Assembly: GCF_900109355.1 (NCBI RefSeq)
Contig: NZ_FOBF01000002.1
Coordinates: 558,001 to 622,000 of the forward strand
Direction: 5' to 3'
DNA length: 64,000 nucleotides
From: Nonomuraea pusilla
GTDB taxonomy: Bacteria; Actinomycetota; Actinomycetes; Streptosporangiales; Streptosporangiaceae
Position numbers and translations under genes: made by a program. Under the pieces are notes generated by a model. It saw only the letters and a program-made list of their open reading frames with translations. It made no database searches and was not told the origin of the DNA. Positions 17,956 to 27,079 of this stretch are shown here, one piece after another (the first letter of the stretch is position 1; every line of letters begins with the position of its first letter).

Positions 17956-19011
17956 ATGACCACGACCTCGACCGACCGTGTCCTGGAGCAGGGTCCTGGT
18001 GAGGAGCAGCAGGAGCTGCTCATGATGCTGGCCGGCAAGTGGGTGGCGGGCACGTTGAACGTGCTCGCCCGCCTCGGCGTCGCCGACCTGCTCGCCGACG
18101 GGCCCCGCGGCGTCGACGACCTCGCCGCCGAGACGGACACCCACGCGCCGACGCTGTACCGGTTCCTGCGCGCCGCCGCGTCCGTCGGCGTCTTCGCCGA
18201 ACGCGAGGACAAGCACTTCGAGCTCACACCGAAGGCTCAGTACCTGCGCAGCGACGTACCGGGCTCGCTCAGGCACCTTGCCTACTTCTACGGCGAGACC
18301 ACCGTCTGGAACTGCTGGGGCTACGCCATCGACACCGTACGCACGGGCGAGCCGAACGGCCGCAGGCTGCGGGCCGGCAAGAACTTCTTCGAGTACCTGG
18401 AGCAGGAGGCCCCGGAGTTCGCCGCGGCCTTCCACAAGGCCATGTCCGAGCTGAACGAGAGCCGCGCGCCGAAGATCGCCGACTCCTTCGACTTCGGGCG
18501 GTTCGCCACAATCGCCGACATCGGCGGCGGCCAGGGCCGGTTCCTGTCGGCGATCCTGCGGCGCTACCCCGCTTCGCGCGGCATCCTGTTCGACCTGGAG
18601 ACCGCCATCGCGTCGGCGCCGCCCGTCCTGGCCGCGCAGGGTGTCGCCGACCGGGTCGAACTGGTCAGCGGCAGCTTCTTCGACGAGGTGCCGGCCGGCG
18701 CGAACGCGTACACGCTCAAGGCCGTCATGCACGACTGGGCGGATGCCGAGTGCCGCAAGGTGCTCGGCCGGATCCGGCAGGCGATCGGCGCCGACGCCGA
18801 CGCCCGCGTACTGATCGTCGACGGGGTGGTCCCCGAGGGCAACGACCCCCACTACATCAAGCTGATGGACATCTCGATGGCGGTGACCAACGGGGGCCGC
18901 GAGCGGACCGTCGCCGACTGGACGGGCCTCGTGAGGGAGTCGGGCTTCGAGGTCGTCGCGATCCACCCGACCGAGCCGCCCCACAGCATCGTCGAGGCCC
19001 GCCCGGTATGA
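17956..19011 (+). CDS. SAM-dependent O-methyltransferase
   Basis: 351 residues from ATG at 17956 after AAAGGAGG. Winged-helix N-terminal domain, SAM motif IADIGGGQGRF, and the catalytic-His motif KAVMHDWADAECRKVL. This matches O-methyltransferases acting on anthracyclines and related aromatics. The stop overlaps the P450 start by four bases, so methylation and hydroxylation of the same position in sequence is plausible. Confidence 0.9.
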   Translation: MTTTSTDRVLEQGPGEEQQELLMMLAGKWVAGTLNVLARLGVADLLADGPRGVDDLAAETDTHAPTLYRFLRAAASVGVFAEREDKHFELTPKAQYLRSDVPGSLRHLAYFYGETTVWNCWGYAIDTVRTGEPNGRRLRAGKNFFEYLEQEAPEFAAAFHKAMSELNESRAPKIADSFDFGRFATIADIGGGQGRFLSAILRRYPASRGILFDLETAIASAPPVLAAQGVADRVELVSGSFFDEVPAGANAYTLKAVMHDWADAECRKVLGRIRQAIGADADARVLIVDGVVPEGNDPHYIKLMDISMAVTNGGRERTVADWTGLVRESGFEVVAIHPTEPPHSIVEARPV

Positions 19012-20246
19012 GCGGAACGGAAGTGGAAGGCGACATGATGAGCAGCGATGAGCCCGTCCCGTATCCGTTCCCGCGCCCGTCGGCCCTCGACGTGCCCGCC
19101 GAGCTGCGGGACCTGCGCGATCGGCCGGTGATCCCCGTGGTGCTGCCGAGCGGCGACCGGGCGATGCTGGTGACGCGGTACGAGGACGTGCGGTCCGTAC
19201 TGACGAACCTGAAGGTCAGCCGCAACCTCAACCGCCCGGACGCGGCCCGCATGACCTCGAACAACAAGATGTTCCAGGACGAGAGGATGGATCCGGACCC
19301 GCCCGAGCACACCCGGGTCCGGCGGCTGGTGATGAAGGCGTTCACGGCCACGATGGTGGAGAACCTGCGCCCCAAGGTGCAGGAGCTCGTGGACGAGCTC
19401 GTGACGAAGATGCAGAAGGGGCCGTGCCCGGCGGACGTGTCGGAGGCTGTCGCGTTCCCGCTCTCCATCCGCGTCATCTGCGACCTGCTGGGGGTGCCGG
19501 CGGAGGACCAGGACCGCTTCCGCGGCTGGACCGACCGGTTCCTGTCCACCGGCAAGTACTCCGGGCCGGAGATCGGCGCGGCGATGGCCGAGATCAGTGC
19601 CTACATGGGGCAGCTGATCGAGACCAGGCGGGCACGTCCCGGTGACGACCTGATCAGCGCGCTGACGCAGGTCCACGAGGACGACGACACCCGCCTGAGC
19701 GAGTACGAGCTGCACTGGTGGTGCCGCCTGCTGCTGCTGGTCGGTTACGAGACCACGGCCAGCCAGATCGGCTACATGGTGGCGAAGGTGCTGGCCCATC
19801 CCGACCAGCTCGCCCGGCTGCGCGCGGACCTGTCCCTGGTGCCGTCCGCCGTGGAGGAGGTGCTGCGCTGGAAGCTGCTGAACGGCTCACTGTCGATGCT
19901 GCGCTACGTCACCGAGGACATCGAGGTCGGCGGGGTCACGGTGCCGAAGGGGACCAGCATCATCCCGGCCGTCGAGTCGGCCAACTGGGACGAGAACGTG
20001 TTCTCCTGTCCGCACGAGTTCGACATCGGACGGGCCTTCAACTACCACCTGACCTTCAGCGTGGGGCCGCACTTCTGCATCGGCGCCTCGCTGGCCCGCC
20101 TGGAGATGCAGATCGTCCTGGAGACACTGCTGCGCCGGTTCCACGGCCTGCGGCTGGCCGTCCCCGCGGACGAGCTGGGACGCAGCGAGGGCACGCTCAT
20201 CGGCGGGCTGCTCCGGATCCCCGTGGAGTGGTCGGCATGCGCGTGA
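19008..20246 (+). CDS. Cytochrome P450
   Basis: 412 residues from ATG 19008, overlapping the upstream stop; ATG 19035 after GGAAGG is an alternative start. I-helix LLLVGYETTASQ, ExxR in VEEVLRWK, and haem-binding loop FSVGPHFCIGASLA. Note VGYETT where AGxET is usual. CYP105/107-like overall. It overlaps the ferredoxin gene by 10 bases, so it has its own electron donor. Close to the P450 at 28215 in sequence. Likely hydroxylates or couples the polyketide. Confidence 0.92.
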   Translation: MSGTEVEGDMMSSDEPVPYPFPRPSALDVPAELRDLRDRPVIPVVLPSGDRAMLVTRYEDVRSVLTNLKVSRNLNRPDAARMTSNNKMFQDERMDPDPPEHTRVRRLVMKAFTATMVENLRPKVQELVDELVTKMQKGPCPADVSEAVAFPLSIRVICDLLGVPAEDQDRFRGWTDRFLSTGKYSGPEIGAAMAEISAYMGQLIETRRARPGDDLISALTQVHEDDDTRLSEYELHWWCRLLLLVGYETTASQIGYMVAKVLAHPDQLARLRADLSLVPSAVEEVLRWKLLNGSLSMLRYVTEDIEVGGVTVPKGTSIIPAVESANWDENVFSCPHEFDIGRAFNYHLTFSVGPHFCIGASLARLEMQIVLETLLRRFHGLRLAVPADELGRSEGTLIGGLLRIPVEWSACA

Positions 20247-20434
20247 CGGTGGACCGCGACACCTGCTGCGGCAGCGGCCTGTGCGTGGTCGCGGTGCCGC
20301 AGGTGTTCGGCCACGACGACGAGACCGTCGTCGTGGTGAACGAGCCGGAGCCTCCGGCCGCGCTCGCGGACCTCGTCCGCGAGGCGGCCCGGCGCTGCCC
20401 GACAGGGACGATCCGGCTGCTCGACGACGAGTGA
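20237..20434 (+). CDS. Ferredoxin, [3Fe-4S] type
   Basis: 65 residues. MRVTVDRDTCCGSGLCVVAV followed by ARRCPTGTI: three spaced cysteines as in the small actinomycete ferredoxins that feed P450s. Translationally coupled to the P450 upstream. It is the only ferredoxin in the window, so it may serve all three P450s; no ferredoxin reductase is present. Confidence 0.9.
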   Translation: MRVTVDRDTCCGSGLCVVAVPQVFGHDDETVVVVNEPEPPAALADLVREAARRCPTGTIRLLDDE

Positions 20435-20440
20435 GCCGAC

Positions 20441-20497
20441 GCCCGACGCGAAGAAGCTGCCGGCGGATCGACCGCCGGCAGCTTCTTCGGGTCGGGC
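20441..20497. terminator. Very strong bidirectional terminator
   Basis: A 17-bp perfect stem (GAAGAAGCTGCCGGCGG at 20450-20466 with its complement at 20472-20488) and a 5-base loop, extended after a 2-base bulge by GCCCGAC/GTCGGGC. It lies between the convergent ferredoxin and epimerase genes. Confidence 0.85.
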
Positions 20498-20501
20498 GTG
20501 C

Positions 20502-21503
20502 TCAGCCGGCCAGGAGTTTCGCCTCCACGTCCGGATCCAGTCCGACCAGCTCGTGGCCCGCGCGGTGGCCCCCCTGGGAGCCCCTGGACACCTCGCCCTC
20601 CACCTCGCGCAGCCAGGCCCAGGTGTCTGCCACCGTCTCCTCGACGGGGCGGCAGCGCAGCCCGGCGGCCAACGCCTTGGACACGTCGGTCCGGTGTAGC
20701 AACTCGTACATCTCGCCGGGTGGAAGCCACGCCGGCAGGCCGACCCACGGCCGCACTCCCGCGGCCAGGATCGGCTCCGGGTCGATCCAGCGCAGCTCGG
20801 CGCCGGCGCCGGTGACCTCGGCGCAGGCGGTGAGGAAGCTCTCCATCGTCGCGTGGTCCGGCGGGCACACCAGGTTGTAGGCGCCGTGCAGTCCACGCCC
20901 GGCGGCGTCCAGGATCCAGGTGGCCAGGTCGCGGACGTCGATGTACTGCAGGGAGGCGGTCCGCGGCCCCGGCGCGAGCTGGAGGCCGCCGCGGGCGGCG
21001 CGGCGAAGCCACCACGGCACCCGCCCGGTGTTCTCCCGGGGACCGAAGATCAGCCCGGGCCGCACGCGCAGGGCCCGGTCGCCGAGCGCCCGCTCCGCGG
21101 CCACCTCCCCGCCCGCCTTGGCGTCCCGGTAGTCGGTGGCGCCGTCGTCCGGCGAGCCGGCCACCACCGGCCGCTCCTCGGTGAGCGGCGCGGGGACGGG
21201 GAAGTCGTAGATCCCGCGGCTGGAGATGTAGGTGTAGTGGCCGATGCGGCCCTCCAGCAGCCGCAACGTGTCGCGGACAACCCGTGGCGGGCCGGACCAG
21301 GTGTCCACCGCCAGGTCCCACTCGCCTTCCGTGAGGGACGTCATACCGTCGGGCAGGTTCCGGTCGCCGTTGAGCACCCGTACGCCGGGCGGCGGCGCGT
21401 GCCGCCCCCGGTGGAACACCGTCACCTCCCAGCCTCTGGCCACCGCCGCCTCGGTCACGGCGCGGCCTACGAATTCCGTGCCGCCAAGCAGGAGAATGCG
21501 CAT
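20502..21503 (-). CDS. NAD-dependent epimerase/dehydratase family protein
   Basis: 333 residues from ATG at 21503. N-terminal Rossmann motif LLLGGTEFVGRAV and the YRDAK segment of extended SDRs, with the Tyr and Lys retained. The best resemblance is to atypical extended SDRs (reductases) and not sugar-nucleotide enzymes. No other deoxysugar gene is in the cluster, so it probably acts on the aglycone or a starter unit. Confidence 0.8.
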   Translation of the reverse strand: MRILLLGGTEFVGRAVTEAAVARGWEVTVFHRGRHAPPPGVRVLNGDRNLPDGMTSLTEGEWDLAVDTWSGPPRVVRDTLRLLEGRIGHYTYISSRGIYDFPVPAPLTEERPVVAGSPDDGATDYRDAKAGGEVAAERALGDRALRVRPGLIFGPRENTGRVPWWLRRAARGGLQLAPGPRTASLQYIDVRDLATWILDAAGRGLHGAYNLVCPPDHATMESFLTACAEVTGAGAELRWIDPEPILAAGVRPWVGLPAWLPPGEMYELLHRTDVSKALAAGLRCRPVEETVADTWAWLREVEGEVSRGSQGGHRAGHELVGLDPDVEAKLLAG

Positions 21504-21576
21504 CTGATTCCTAACTCCAGGCAATCGAACTGGTTCATCCGCAAGCGCGGCCGGCCCGCACCGCTCCGGACGGGCA

Positions 21577-21600
21577 GAGGCGCTCCGCGCGGAGCGCCTC
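21577..21600. terminator. Perfect hairpin between P450 and epimerase
   Basis: GAGGCGCTCC and GGAGCGCCTC form a perfect 10-bp stem with a GCGC loop, 24 bases past the P450 stop. No T-run, as is usual for actinomycete terminators. It would separate the P450 transcript from the epimerase gene. Confidence 0.6.
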
Positions 21601-21623
21601 CGCGCGTGGCACCTCCCCCGTGC

Positions 21624-22811
21624 TCACCAGGTGACCGGCAGTGCGTCGATGCCCTGGATCGCGCCCGGCGGGCGGGCGGTCAGCTCCTCCGCGGGCACGG
21701 TCATGCGCAGCGTCGGGATCCGCTGCCACAACGCCGTCAGCGCGATCTGCAGCTCCAGCCGCGCGAGGTTCTGGCCGAGGCACTGGTGGCGGCCGTAGCC
21801 GAAGGCGATGTGGCCGCCGGCGTCGCGGCGGGCGTCGAACGTGTCCGGGTCCTCGAAGACCTCCGCGTCCCGGTTGGCGAGCGAGCCGGGAACCAGGATG
21901 CCCTCCCCCGCCTTGATCACCACCCCGTCGATCTCGATGTCGGCGGTGGCGACCCGGAGGTTCGCGCTGTCGGCGATCGACTGGAAGCGCAGCAGCTCCT
22001 CCACGGCGGGCTTGATCGCCTCGGGGTCGGTCCGGATCGCGGCGAGCTGGTCGGGGTTCTCCATCAGGGTGACCGCGCCGAGGGCGATCATGGCCGCGGT
22101 GGTCTCGTGTCCGGCGATGAGCAGCGACATGGCCGCCAGCGCGAGGTCGTCGTCGGAGATCCGGCCGCTGCCGGCCAGCCGTCCGATGAGGCCGGCGGCG
22201 TCCGGTCTCGTCTTGTACTCGGTGACCAGGTGCTCGAAGTAGACCAGCAGTTCGGCGCCCGCCTGGCGGCCCTCCGCGGTGTCGAAGGTCCGCACCAGCC
22301 GGCGGATGGCGTCCTGGAAGAAGTCGCGGTCCTCCCAGGGAGCGCCGAGCAGCCGGCAGATGACCCGGAAGGGCACGGGCAGGGCGAAGTCCCGGTACAG
22401 GTCGGCCGGCGGGCCGTGCTCCATCATGTCGTCCAGGGACTCCTGCACGATGCGCTCGATGTCGGCCCGTCGCTCGCTCACCTTCTTCAGCGTGAAGTCC
22501 GGCAGGAACATCCGCCGCTGGACGTCGTGCTCCGGCGGGTCCATCCCGATCAGCGCCTGGCGCTTGCGCTCGGTCAGCAGCTTCACCTGCACCGAGATGA
22601 CCGGGAAGCCCGGACGCCTGCGGTCGGAGGACAGCCTCGGGTCCTTCAGCAGCGTCCGGGCCTGGTCGTATCTGGTCACCAGCCAGGCAAGCTGCCCGGC
22701 ATGGGTCGTCACCCGGCGTAGCGCCGGGCCCTGCCGCAGCTCCGCATACGCCGGGGGCGGGAGGTGGGGACAGACGCGGGCCTGGGGGAAGGCCGGCGGT
22801 GCTGTTGTCAT
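21624..22811 (-). CDS. Cytochrome P450
   Basis: 395 residues from ATG at 22811 (CAGGAG upstream). I-helix LLIAGHETTAAMIALG, ExxR in VEELLRFQ, haem loop FGYGRHQCLGQNLARLE: a complete CYP105-like enzyme. It follows the SDR at 22855 by 43 bases in the same direction. Distinct from the other two P450s, which resemble each other. Role: oxidative tailoring, position unknown. Confidence 0.92.
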   Translation of the reverse strand: MTTAPPAFPQARVCPHLPPPAYAELRQGPALRRVTTHAGQLAWLVTRYDQARTLLKDPRLSSDRRRPGFPVISVQVKLLTERKRQALIGMDPPEHDVQRRMFLPDFTLKKVSERRADIERIVQESLDDMMEHGPPADLYRDFALPVPFRVICRLLGAPWEDRDFFQDAIRRLVRTFDTAEGRQAGAELLVYFEHLVTEYKTRPDAAGLIGRLAGSGRISDDDLALAAMSLLIAGHETTAAMIALGAVTLMENPDQLAAIRTDPEAIKPAVEELLRFQSIADSANLRVATADIEIDGVVIKAGEGILVPGSLANRDAEVFEDPDTFDARRDAGGHIAFGYGRHQCLGQNLARLELQIALTALWQRIPTLRMTVPAEELTARPPGAIQGIDALPVTW

Positions 22812-22854
22812 CGCTTCTCCTGCTCGTGTCCTGAACGACCGGCCGGCGAGCGCA

Positions 22855-23652
22855 TCAATGCCCCCCGGCCACGTAGATCACCTGGCCGCTGACGTTCCCG
22901 TTGGCCTCCGATCCCAGGAACAGCACGGTGTTGGCGACGTCCGCGGGTGTCGACACCTTGCCGACAGGGCGGTCCTGGTTGAGCATCCGCTTGATCTGCG
23001 TGTCGTCGAGGCCGGCGAACCTCGCCTGCGTCTCCTTCGGGAAGCGGCGCAGGAAACCCCTGCTCACCGTGGCCCCGGGAGCCACCACGTTGACGAGGAT
23101 CCCGTCGGCGGCCAGTTCGGTGGCCAGCGTGCGGCCGAGACCGTGCAACGCCATCTTGCTCGACACGAACGCCTCGTCGCCGGTGGCCCCGCGGGTGACG
23201 ATGTTCGCCGAGATGAGGATGATGCGGCCCCATCCCTGGCCCCGCATGGCCGGCAGGACGGCCTGCACGGTGTGGAAGGCGCCCTCGACGTCCGCTCGCA
23301 GCAGCGGCGACCACTCCTCGGGCGGAACGTCCTCGAAGGGCACAGGGGTCGTACGGGTCCCGTCCTGCGCGGAGGCGCTGAGCACGAGGACGTCGAGTCG
23401 TCCCCACTCGTCAATCACGGCGCCCACCGCGGAGCGGATGGCAGCCGGGTCGGTGAGGTCGTACTTCACCACCGATGCCTGGCCGCCTCGATCGCCGATG
23501 GCGCGCGCCAGCTCCTCCGCGCGTCCGGCATTGTTCCGGAAGGTCAGCGCGACGCGGGCACCTTCTGCCGCGAACGCCTCGGCCATGGCGGCTCCGATGG
23601 ATCCGCTGCCGCCGGTGACCAGGACGACCTTGCCGGCGAGTCCGAGTTCCAT
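22855..23652 (-). CDS. SDR-family protein with Phe in place of catalytic Tyr
   Basis: 265 residues from ATG at 23652 (AAGGGAG upstream). Cofactor motif TGGSGSIG and Ser148 (ILISAN) are as in FabG-like reductases, but the YxxxK motif reads FVSSK: codon TTC at 23169-23167 puts Phe162 where Tyr belongs; Lys166 is kept. The NNAG motif is also changed (LSASA). Standard SDR proton relay needs the Tyr OH, so this may be a non-reductive cyclase or partner, or use another residue. It precedes a P450 and has SARP-like heptamers upstream. Confidence 0.85.
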   Translation of the reverse strand: MELGLAGKVVLVTGGSGSIGAAMAEAFAAEGARVALTFRNNAGRAEELARAIGDRGGQASVVKYDLTDPAAIRSAVGAVIDEWGRLDVLVLSASAQDGTRTTPVPFEDVPPEEWSPLLRADVEGAFHTVQAVLPAMRGQGWGRIILISANIVTRGATGDEAFVSSKMALHGLGRTLATELAADGILVNVVAPGATVSRGFLRRFPKETQARFAGLDDTQIKRMLNQDRPVGKVSTPADVANTVLFLGSEANGNVSGQVIYVAGGH

Positions 23653-23686
23653 GTTGGCTCCCTTCAGTGTGTAGCGTCGCGGCCGG

Positions 23687-23704
23687 GCGTCGACGTCGGC
23701 TCGA
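23687..23704 (-). promoter_or_regulatory. Candidate SARP operator
   Basis: On the minus strand TCGAGCC (23704-23698), four bases, then TCGACGC (23693-23687): direct heptamers 11 bp apart, 35 bases before the SDR start at 23652. A further TCGAGAA lies upstream but out of phase. Confidence 0.5.
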
Positions 23705-23736
23705 ATCCGACTGAAACAGGCCGTTCTCGAACAGCG

Positions 23737-24219
23737 TCAGTAACGGGTCCCGGCGGTCGCGCTCTGCACCACCTGGAGCTGGTTGCCCTGCGTGTCGAAG
23801 GCGGTGCCGGTACCCGACGCCTGCCACGAGCCGGCGGAGGTGAACCTGCCGCTCTGCTGCACGCGCACCTCGCCGATCCAGCTTCCGTCGTCGTCGGCGT
23901 ACATGAAATGGCGGAAGGTGTACTCGAAACCCTCGGAGGTGGGGCGCCACGAGCCGAGGCTGAGATGACCCGCCCCGGTCGTCGATCCGAAGAAGATGCC
24001 GTCGGCGACGAAGGCGAACAGGCCCGCCTCCGAGGGGATGTTCGGGGACTGGAAGGTCACCCGCACCGCCCAGGTGCCGAGCAGCGGGATGAGCCGGCTC
24101 TCCTTCGTGCCGCTGTCGGCGGCGGCGGCCGTCGTCCCCGCGAGCAGGCCGAGACCGGCCAGCGGGGCGAGGGCCCCGCCGCGGCTGAGCAGGCTACGGC
24201 GATTCAGCTCTGTCCTCAT
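23737..24219 (-). CDS. Tat-exported small beta-barrel-like protein
   Basis: 160 residues from ATG at 24219. The N-terminus NRRSLLSRGGALAPLAGLGL followed by AAAAD is a twin-arginine signal peptide. The mature part (about 120 residues) is rich in Gly, Ser, Thr and aromatic residues in alternating patterns (LGTWAVRVTF, GWIGEV-like, SGRFTSAGSWQASG), suggesting an all-beta, lipocalin-like fold. I cannot name a family. Being exported from inside a polyketide cluster, it may bind the product outside the membrane, or act late on it. Confidence 0.6.
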   Translation of the reverse strand: MRTELNRRSLLSRGGALAPLAGLGLLAGTTAAAADSGTKESRLIPLLGTWAVRVTFQSPNIPSEAGLFAFVADGIFFGSTTGAGHLSLGSWRPTSEGFEYTFRHFMYADDDGSWIGEVRVQQSGRFTSAGSWQASGTGTAFDTQGNQLQVVQSATAGTRY

Positions 24220-24266
24220 GTGAACCCCTTCCGGACTTTGAGGCTCTCCTTTATCCGGCAGGGTGC

Positions 24267-24328
24267 TCGAGCGGCGGTCCAACCGCGATCGGCCACCACT
24301 CGGCCGCTGCCTGCTCGGTCCTCGAGGC
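24267..24328 (+). promoter_or_regulatory. Candidate SARP operator, five in-phase heptamers
   Basis: TCGAGCG (24267), TCCAACC (24278), TCGGCCA (24289), TCGGCCG (24300) and TCGAGGC (24322) all start at multiples of 11 bp from each other; only the 24311 slot does not match. The array is in the divergent gap between the Tat protein and the LLM-MFS operon starting at 24402. Confidence 0.62.
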
Positions 24329-24401
24329 GAACCTGTGAACCTGAGCGTGCGGGCGCAGCCCGCCGCACTGATGGGGGCCTCACAGAAGGGACGGCCTTGG
24401 C

Positions 24402-25430
24402 ATGAAGCTCGGTGTCAATCTCTCCTACCTCGACGCGGTCGAGGTCGCGCGGGAGGCCGAACGGTTCGGGTACGACGTCGCGGTGGTCCCGGAGGGGTTT
24501 CGCGCGGACGGCGCGACCGTGCTCGGCGCCGTGGCCGCCGCGACCACGCGAATCGGCCTGGCCTCCGGCGTCTTCCAGATCCCCGGCCGCACGCCGGCGA
24601 TGACCGCCCTGACCGCCTCAACGCTCGACCTCGTGTCCAAAGGCCGATTCCGGCTGGGGCTCGGGGTGTCGAACCCGGACATCTCGGAGGGCTGGCACGG
24701 CGTCCCCTTCCGGCGGCCGCTCGGCCGTACCAGGGAGTACGTCGACGTCGTGCGCCGCACACTCGCCCGCGAGCCGGTCACCCACAACGGCGCGCACTAC
24801 CGGCTGCCGCCCGAGGGGTGCACGGCGGCACCGTTGCGGCTGTACAGCGAGCCCGTGGCCGAGCCCATCCCGATCTATCTCGCCGCCGTCGCGCCCGGCG
24901 CGCTGGAGCTGGCCGGTGAGATCGCCGACGGCTGGCTGGGGGCGTTCTCCCCGCCGGACGAGCTGCCGAAGACCATCGAGTCGCTGCGCGCCGGCAGGCT
25001 GCGCGCCGGGCTGCCGCTCGACGGGTTCGAGGTGCTCTGCGGAATCCCCATGGCGCTGGGCGCCGACGTCGAGGCGGCCGCCATGCCGATTCGCGGCTAC
25101 CTGTCGCACTTCCTCGGCATGGGCGGCCGCAGCCGCAACGTCTACCTCTCGCTGTTCGAGCGTATGGGGTACGGCAGCGAGACCGGCACCGTGCACGAGC
25201 GCATGGCCGCGGGCGACCCGCACGCCGCCGCCGCGGCGGTGCCGGCCGGCCTGGTGGACCGCATCTCGCTCCTCGGCACCCCGGACCGGATCGCCGCCCG
25301 GATGCGGGCGTACGCGGAGCAGGGCATCACCACGCTGGTGATCTCACCCTTCGGCGGCACGACGGCCGAGCGGGTCCAGATCCTGCGGACCGCCGCGACG
25401 GCGCTCCGCCGAGCCGGCCTCGCGGCCTGA
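24402..25430 (+). CDS. LLM-class flavin/F420-dependent oxidoreductase (second)
   Basis: 342 residues from ATG at 24402. Luciferase-like barrel: GVNLSYLDAVEVAREAERFG at the start, RFRLGLGVSNPDI, PIYLAAVAPGALELAGEIAD, and LLGTPDRIAARMRAYAEQGI near the end. It is not a close copy of the product at 14505, so it probably has a different substrate. Five bases separate it from the MFS exporter, so they share a transcript. Confidence 0.87.
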   Translation: MKLGVNLSYLDAVEVAREAERFGYDVAVVPEGFRADGATVLGAVAAATTRIGLASGVFQIPGRTPAMTALTASTLDLVSKGRFRLGLGVSNPDISEGWHGVPFRRPLGRTREYVDVVRRTLAREPVTHNGAHYRLPPEGCTAAPLRLYSEPVAEPIPIYLAAVAPGALELAGEIADGWLGAFSPPDELPKTIESLRAGRLRAGLPLDGFEVLCGIPMALGADVEAAAMPIRGYLSHFLGMGGRSRNVYLSLFERMGYGSETGTVHERMAAGDPHAAAAAVPAGLVDRISLLGTPDRIAARMRAYAEQGITTLVISPFGGTTAERVQILRTAATALRRAGLAA

Positions 25431-25435
25431 CCGCC

Positions 25436-27079
25436 ATGGGCACCCGCGGATCGAGCCGTTGGGGGGCCGCGCTGCGCGGGCTGCGCGGCAACCCCTGGGC
25501 GGTGATGACGACCACCTGCCTCGGATACTTCATCACGATCCTGAACTCCACCTCGGTCAGCATCGCCGTACCGGAGATCCAGGCCGGCCTCGGCGCGAGT
25601 CTCAGCGAGGTGCTGTGGGTGGTCGGCGGCTACGTGCTGGCCCTCGCCGTGCTGACCGTCACCGCCGGCCGGCTCGGGGACATCGCGGGCCCGCGGAACG
25701 TCTTCCTGGCGGGGATGGTGGTGTTCACCGTCGCCTCGGCGCTGTGCGGGTTCGTCCAGTCGCCGTGGCAGCTCATCGCCGCCCGCCTGCTCCAGGGCGT
25801 CGGCGCGGCCCTGATCATCCCGCAGACGCTCACGATGATGACCCTCGTCTTCCCGCCGGAGCGGCGGGGGCGGGCCGCCATGGTGTGGGGCGTGACCGCC
25901 GGACTCGCCGGCGTGGCGGGCCCGACGCTCGGCGGCCTGCTGGTCTCCACCGCCGGCTGGCGTTCGGTCTTCGCCGTGAACCTGCCGATCGGCGTGTTGA
26001 TCGTGGTGCTCACCCTGCTGCTGGTGCCGCCCGGACACAACCGGCAGGCCAGGCGGCTGAACGCGATGGGCGCGGCCCTGGCCGGCGCCGGGCTGGGCGC
26101 GATCACCTTCGGCCTGCTGGAGGGCAGGCACTACGGCTGGGGCACCGTTGCGTCGTTCGTGACCGTGCCGATGATCATCGGGGTGGGCTGCCTGTTCCTG
26201 GCCGGGTTCGTGATCCACCAGCACCGGGCGTCGGAGCCGCTGGTGCCGACGAGGCTGTTCGCCGACCGGACGTTCACGCTGATGACCGCCTCCATGGCGA
26301 CCGTCTCCATGTGCGTGATCACGCTTTCCCTGACCATGACGCTCTACCTGCAGACGGTTCTCGGCATGCCGGCCGGGCAGGCCGGGCTCACGTTGGCGCC
26401 GTGGGCGCTGGGCATGACTTTCGGGTTCCCGGTCACGAGCCGCCTCGTCGAACGGTTCGGCGGCGAGCGGGTGCTGCTGGGCGGGCTCACCGTGTACGCT
26501 GCCGCCCTCGTCACCGTCGCGCTGCTCTGCAGGCCGGGCGTGGGCGGGCACCTGCTCGTGGTGCCGCTGGCGGTCGCCGGGCTGTCACAGTCCGCGGCGT
26601 TCGGGCCGATCACCTCGCTGGCGATGCGGGACGTCGGCGCCGACCTGGCGGGGGCCGCCTCCGGGGTGTTCAACACGATCCGCCAGACCGGGACGCTGAT
26701 CGGGGTCTCCGTGCTGGGCACGGTGCTACAGGCCCGGCTGGACGGCGGCGTCGGGGAGGCGGCGGGTCAGGCGGCCGGGCCGTTGCCCGCCGAGTACCGC
26801 GGCCCGTTCGCCGAGGCGGTGGCCGGGGCGGCCGCCCGCGGCGAGGGAGCCGCGATCGTGGTGCCGCCCGGCGTGCCCGCCGAGACGGCCGAGCGGATGC
26901 GGGTGCTGGGCGAGGCGGCGTACGGGGCCGCGTTCGGCTCGGCGGTGAGGTTCACGTTGCTGGTGTGCGCCGCGAGCGTGGTGCTCGCGGCGCTGGGCTC
27001 CTACCTGAACGAGCGGGCCAGGGTGGTCAGCCCGGAACCCGTCCCACAGCCAGATACAAGTCGGTCCCCGTCGGCGTGA
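25436..27079 (+). CDS. MFS drug exporter, DHA2 (EmrB/QacA) type
   Basis: 547 residues, about 14 hydrophobic segments. Typical motifs: GRLGDIAGPRNVFLAG after helix 2, RLLQGVGAALIIPQTL, and GLLVSTAGWRSVFAVNLPIG (motif C to D region). Exporters of this kind usually export the cluster product and give self-resistance. Co-transcribed with the LLM gene. Its last 53 bases overlap the convergent methyltransferase gene. Confidence 0.9.
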   Translation: MGTRGSSRWGAALRGLRGNPWAVMTTTCLGYFITILNSTSVSIAVPEIQAGLGASLSEVLWVVGGYVLALAVLTVTAGRLGDIAGPRNVFLAGMVVFTVASALCGFVQSPWQLIAARLLQGVGAALIIPQTLTMMTLVFPPERRGRAAMVWGVTAGLAGVAGPTLGGLLVSTAGWRSVFAVNLPIGVLIVVLTLLLVPPGHNRQARRLNAMGAALAGAGLGAITFGLLEGRHYGWGTVASFVTVPMIIGVGCLFLAGFVIHQHRASEPLVPTRLFADRTFTLMTASMATVSMCVITLSLTMTLYLQTVLGMPAGQAGLTLAPWALGMTFGFPVTSRLVERFGGERVLLGGLTVYAAALVTVALLCRPGVGGHLLVVPLAVAGLSQSAAFGPITSLAMRDVGADLAGAASGVFNTIRQTGTLIGVSVLGTVLQARLDGGVGEAAGQAAGPLPAEYRGPFAEAVAGAAARGEGAAIVVPPGVPAETAERMRVLGEAAYGAAFGSAVRFTLLVCAASVVLAALGSYLNERARVVSPEPVPQPDTSRSPSA

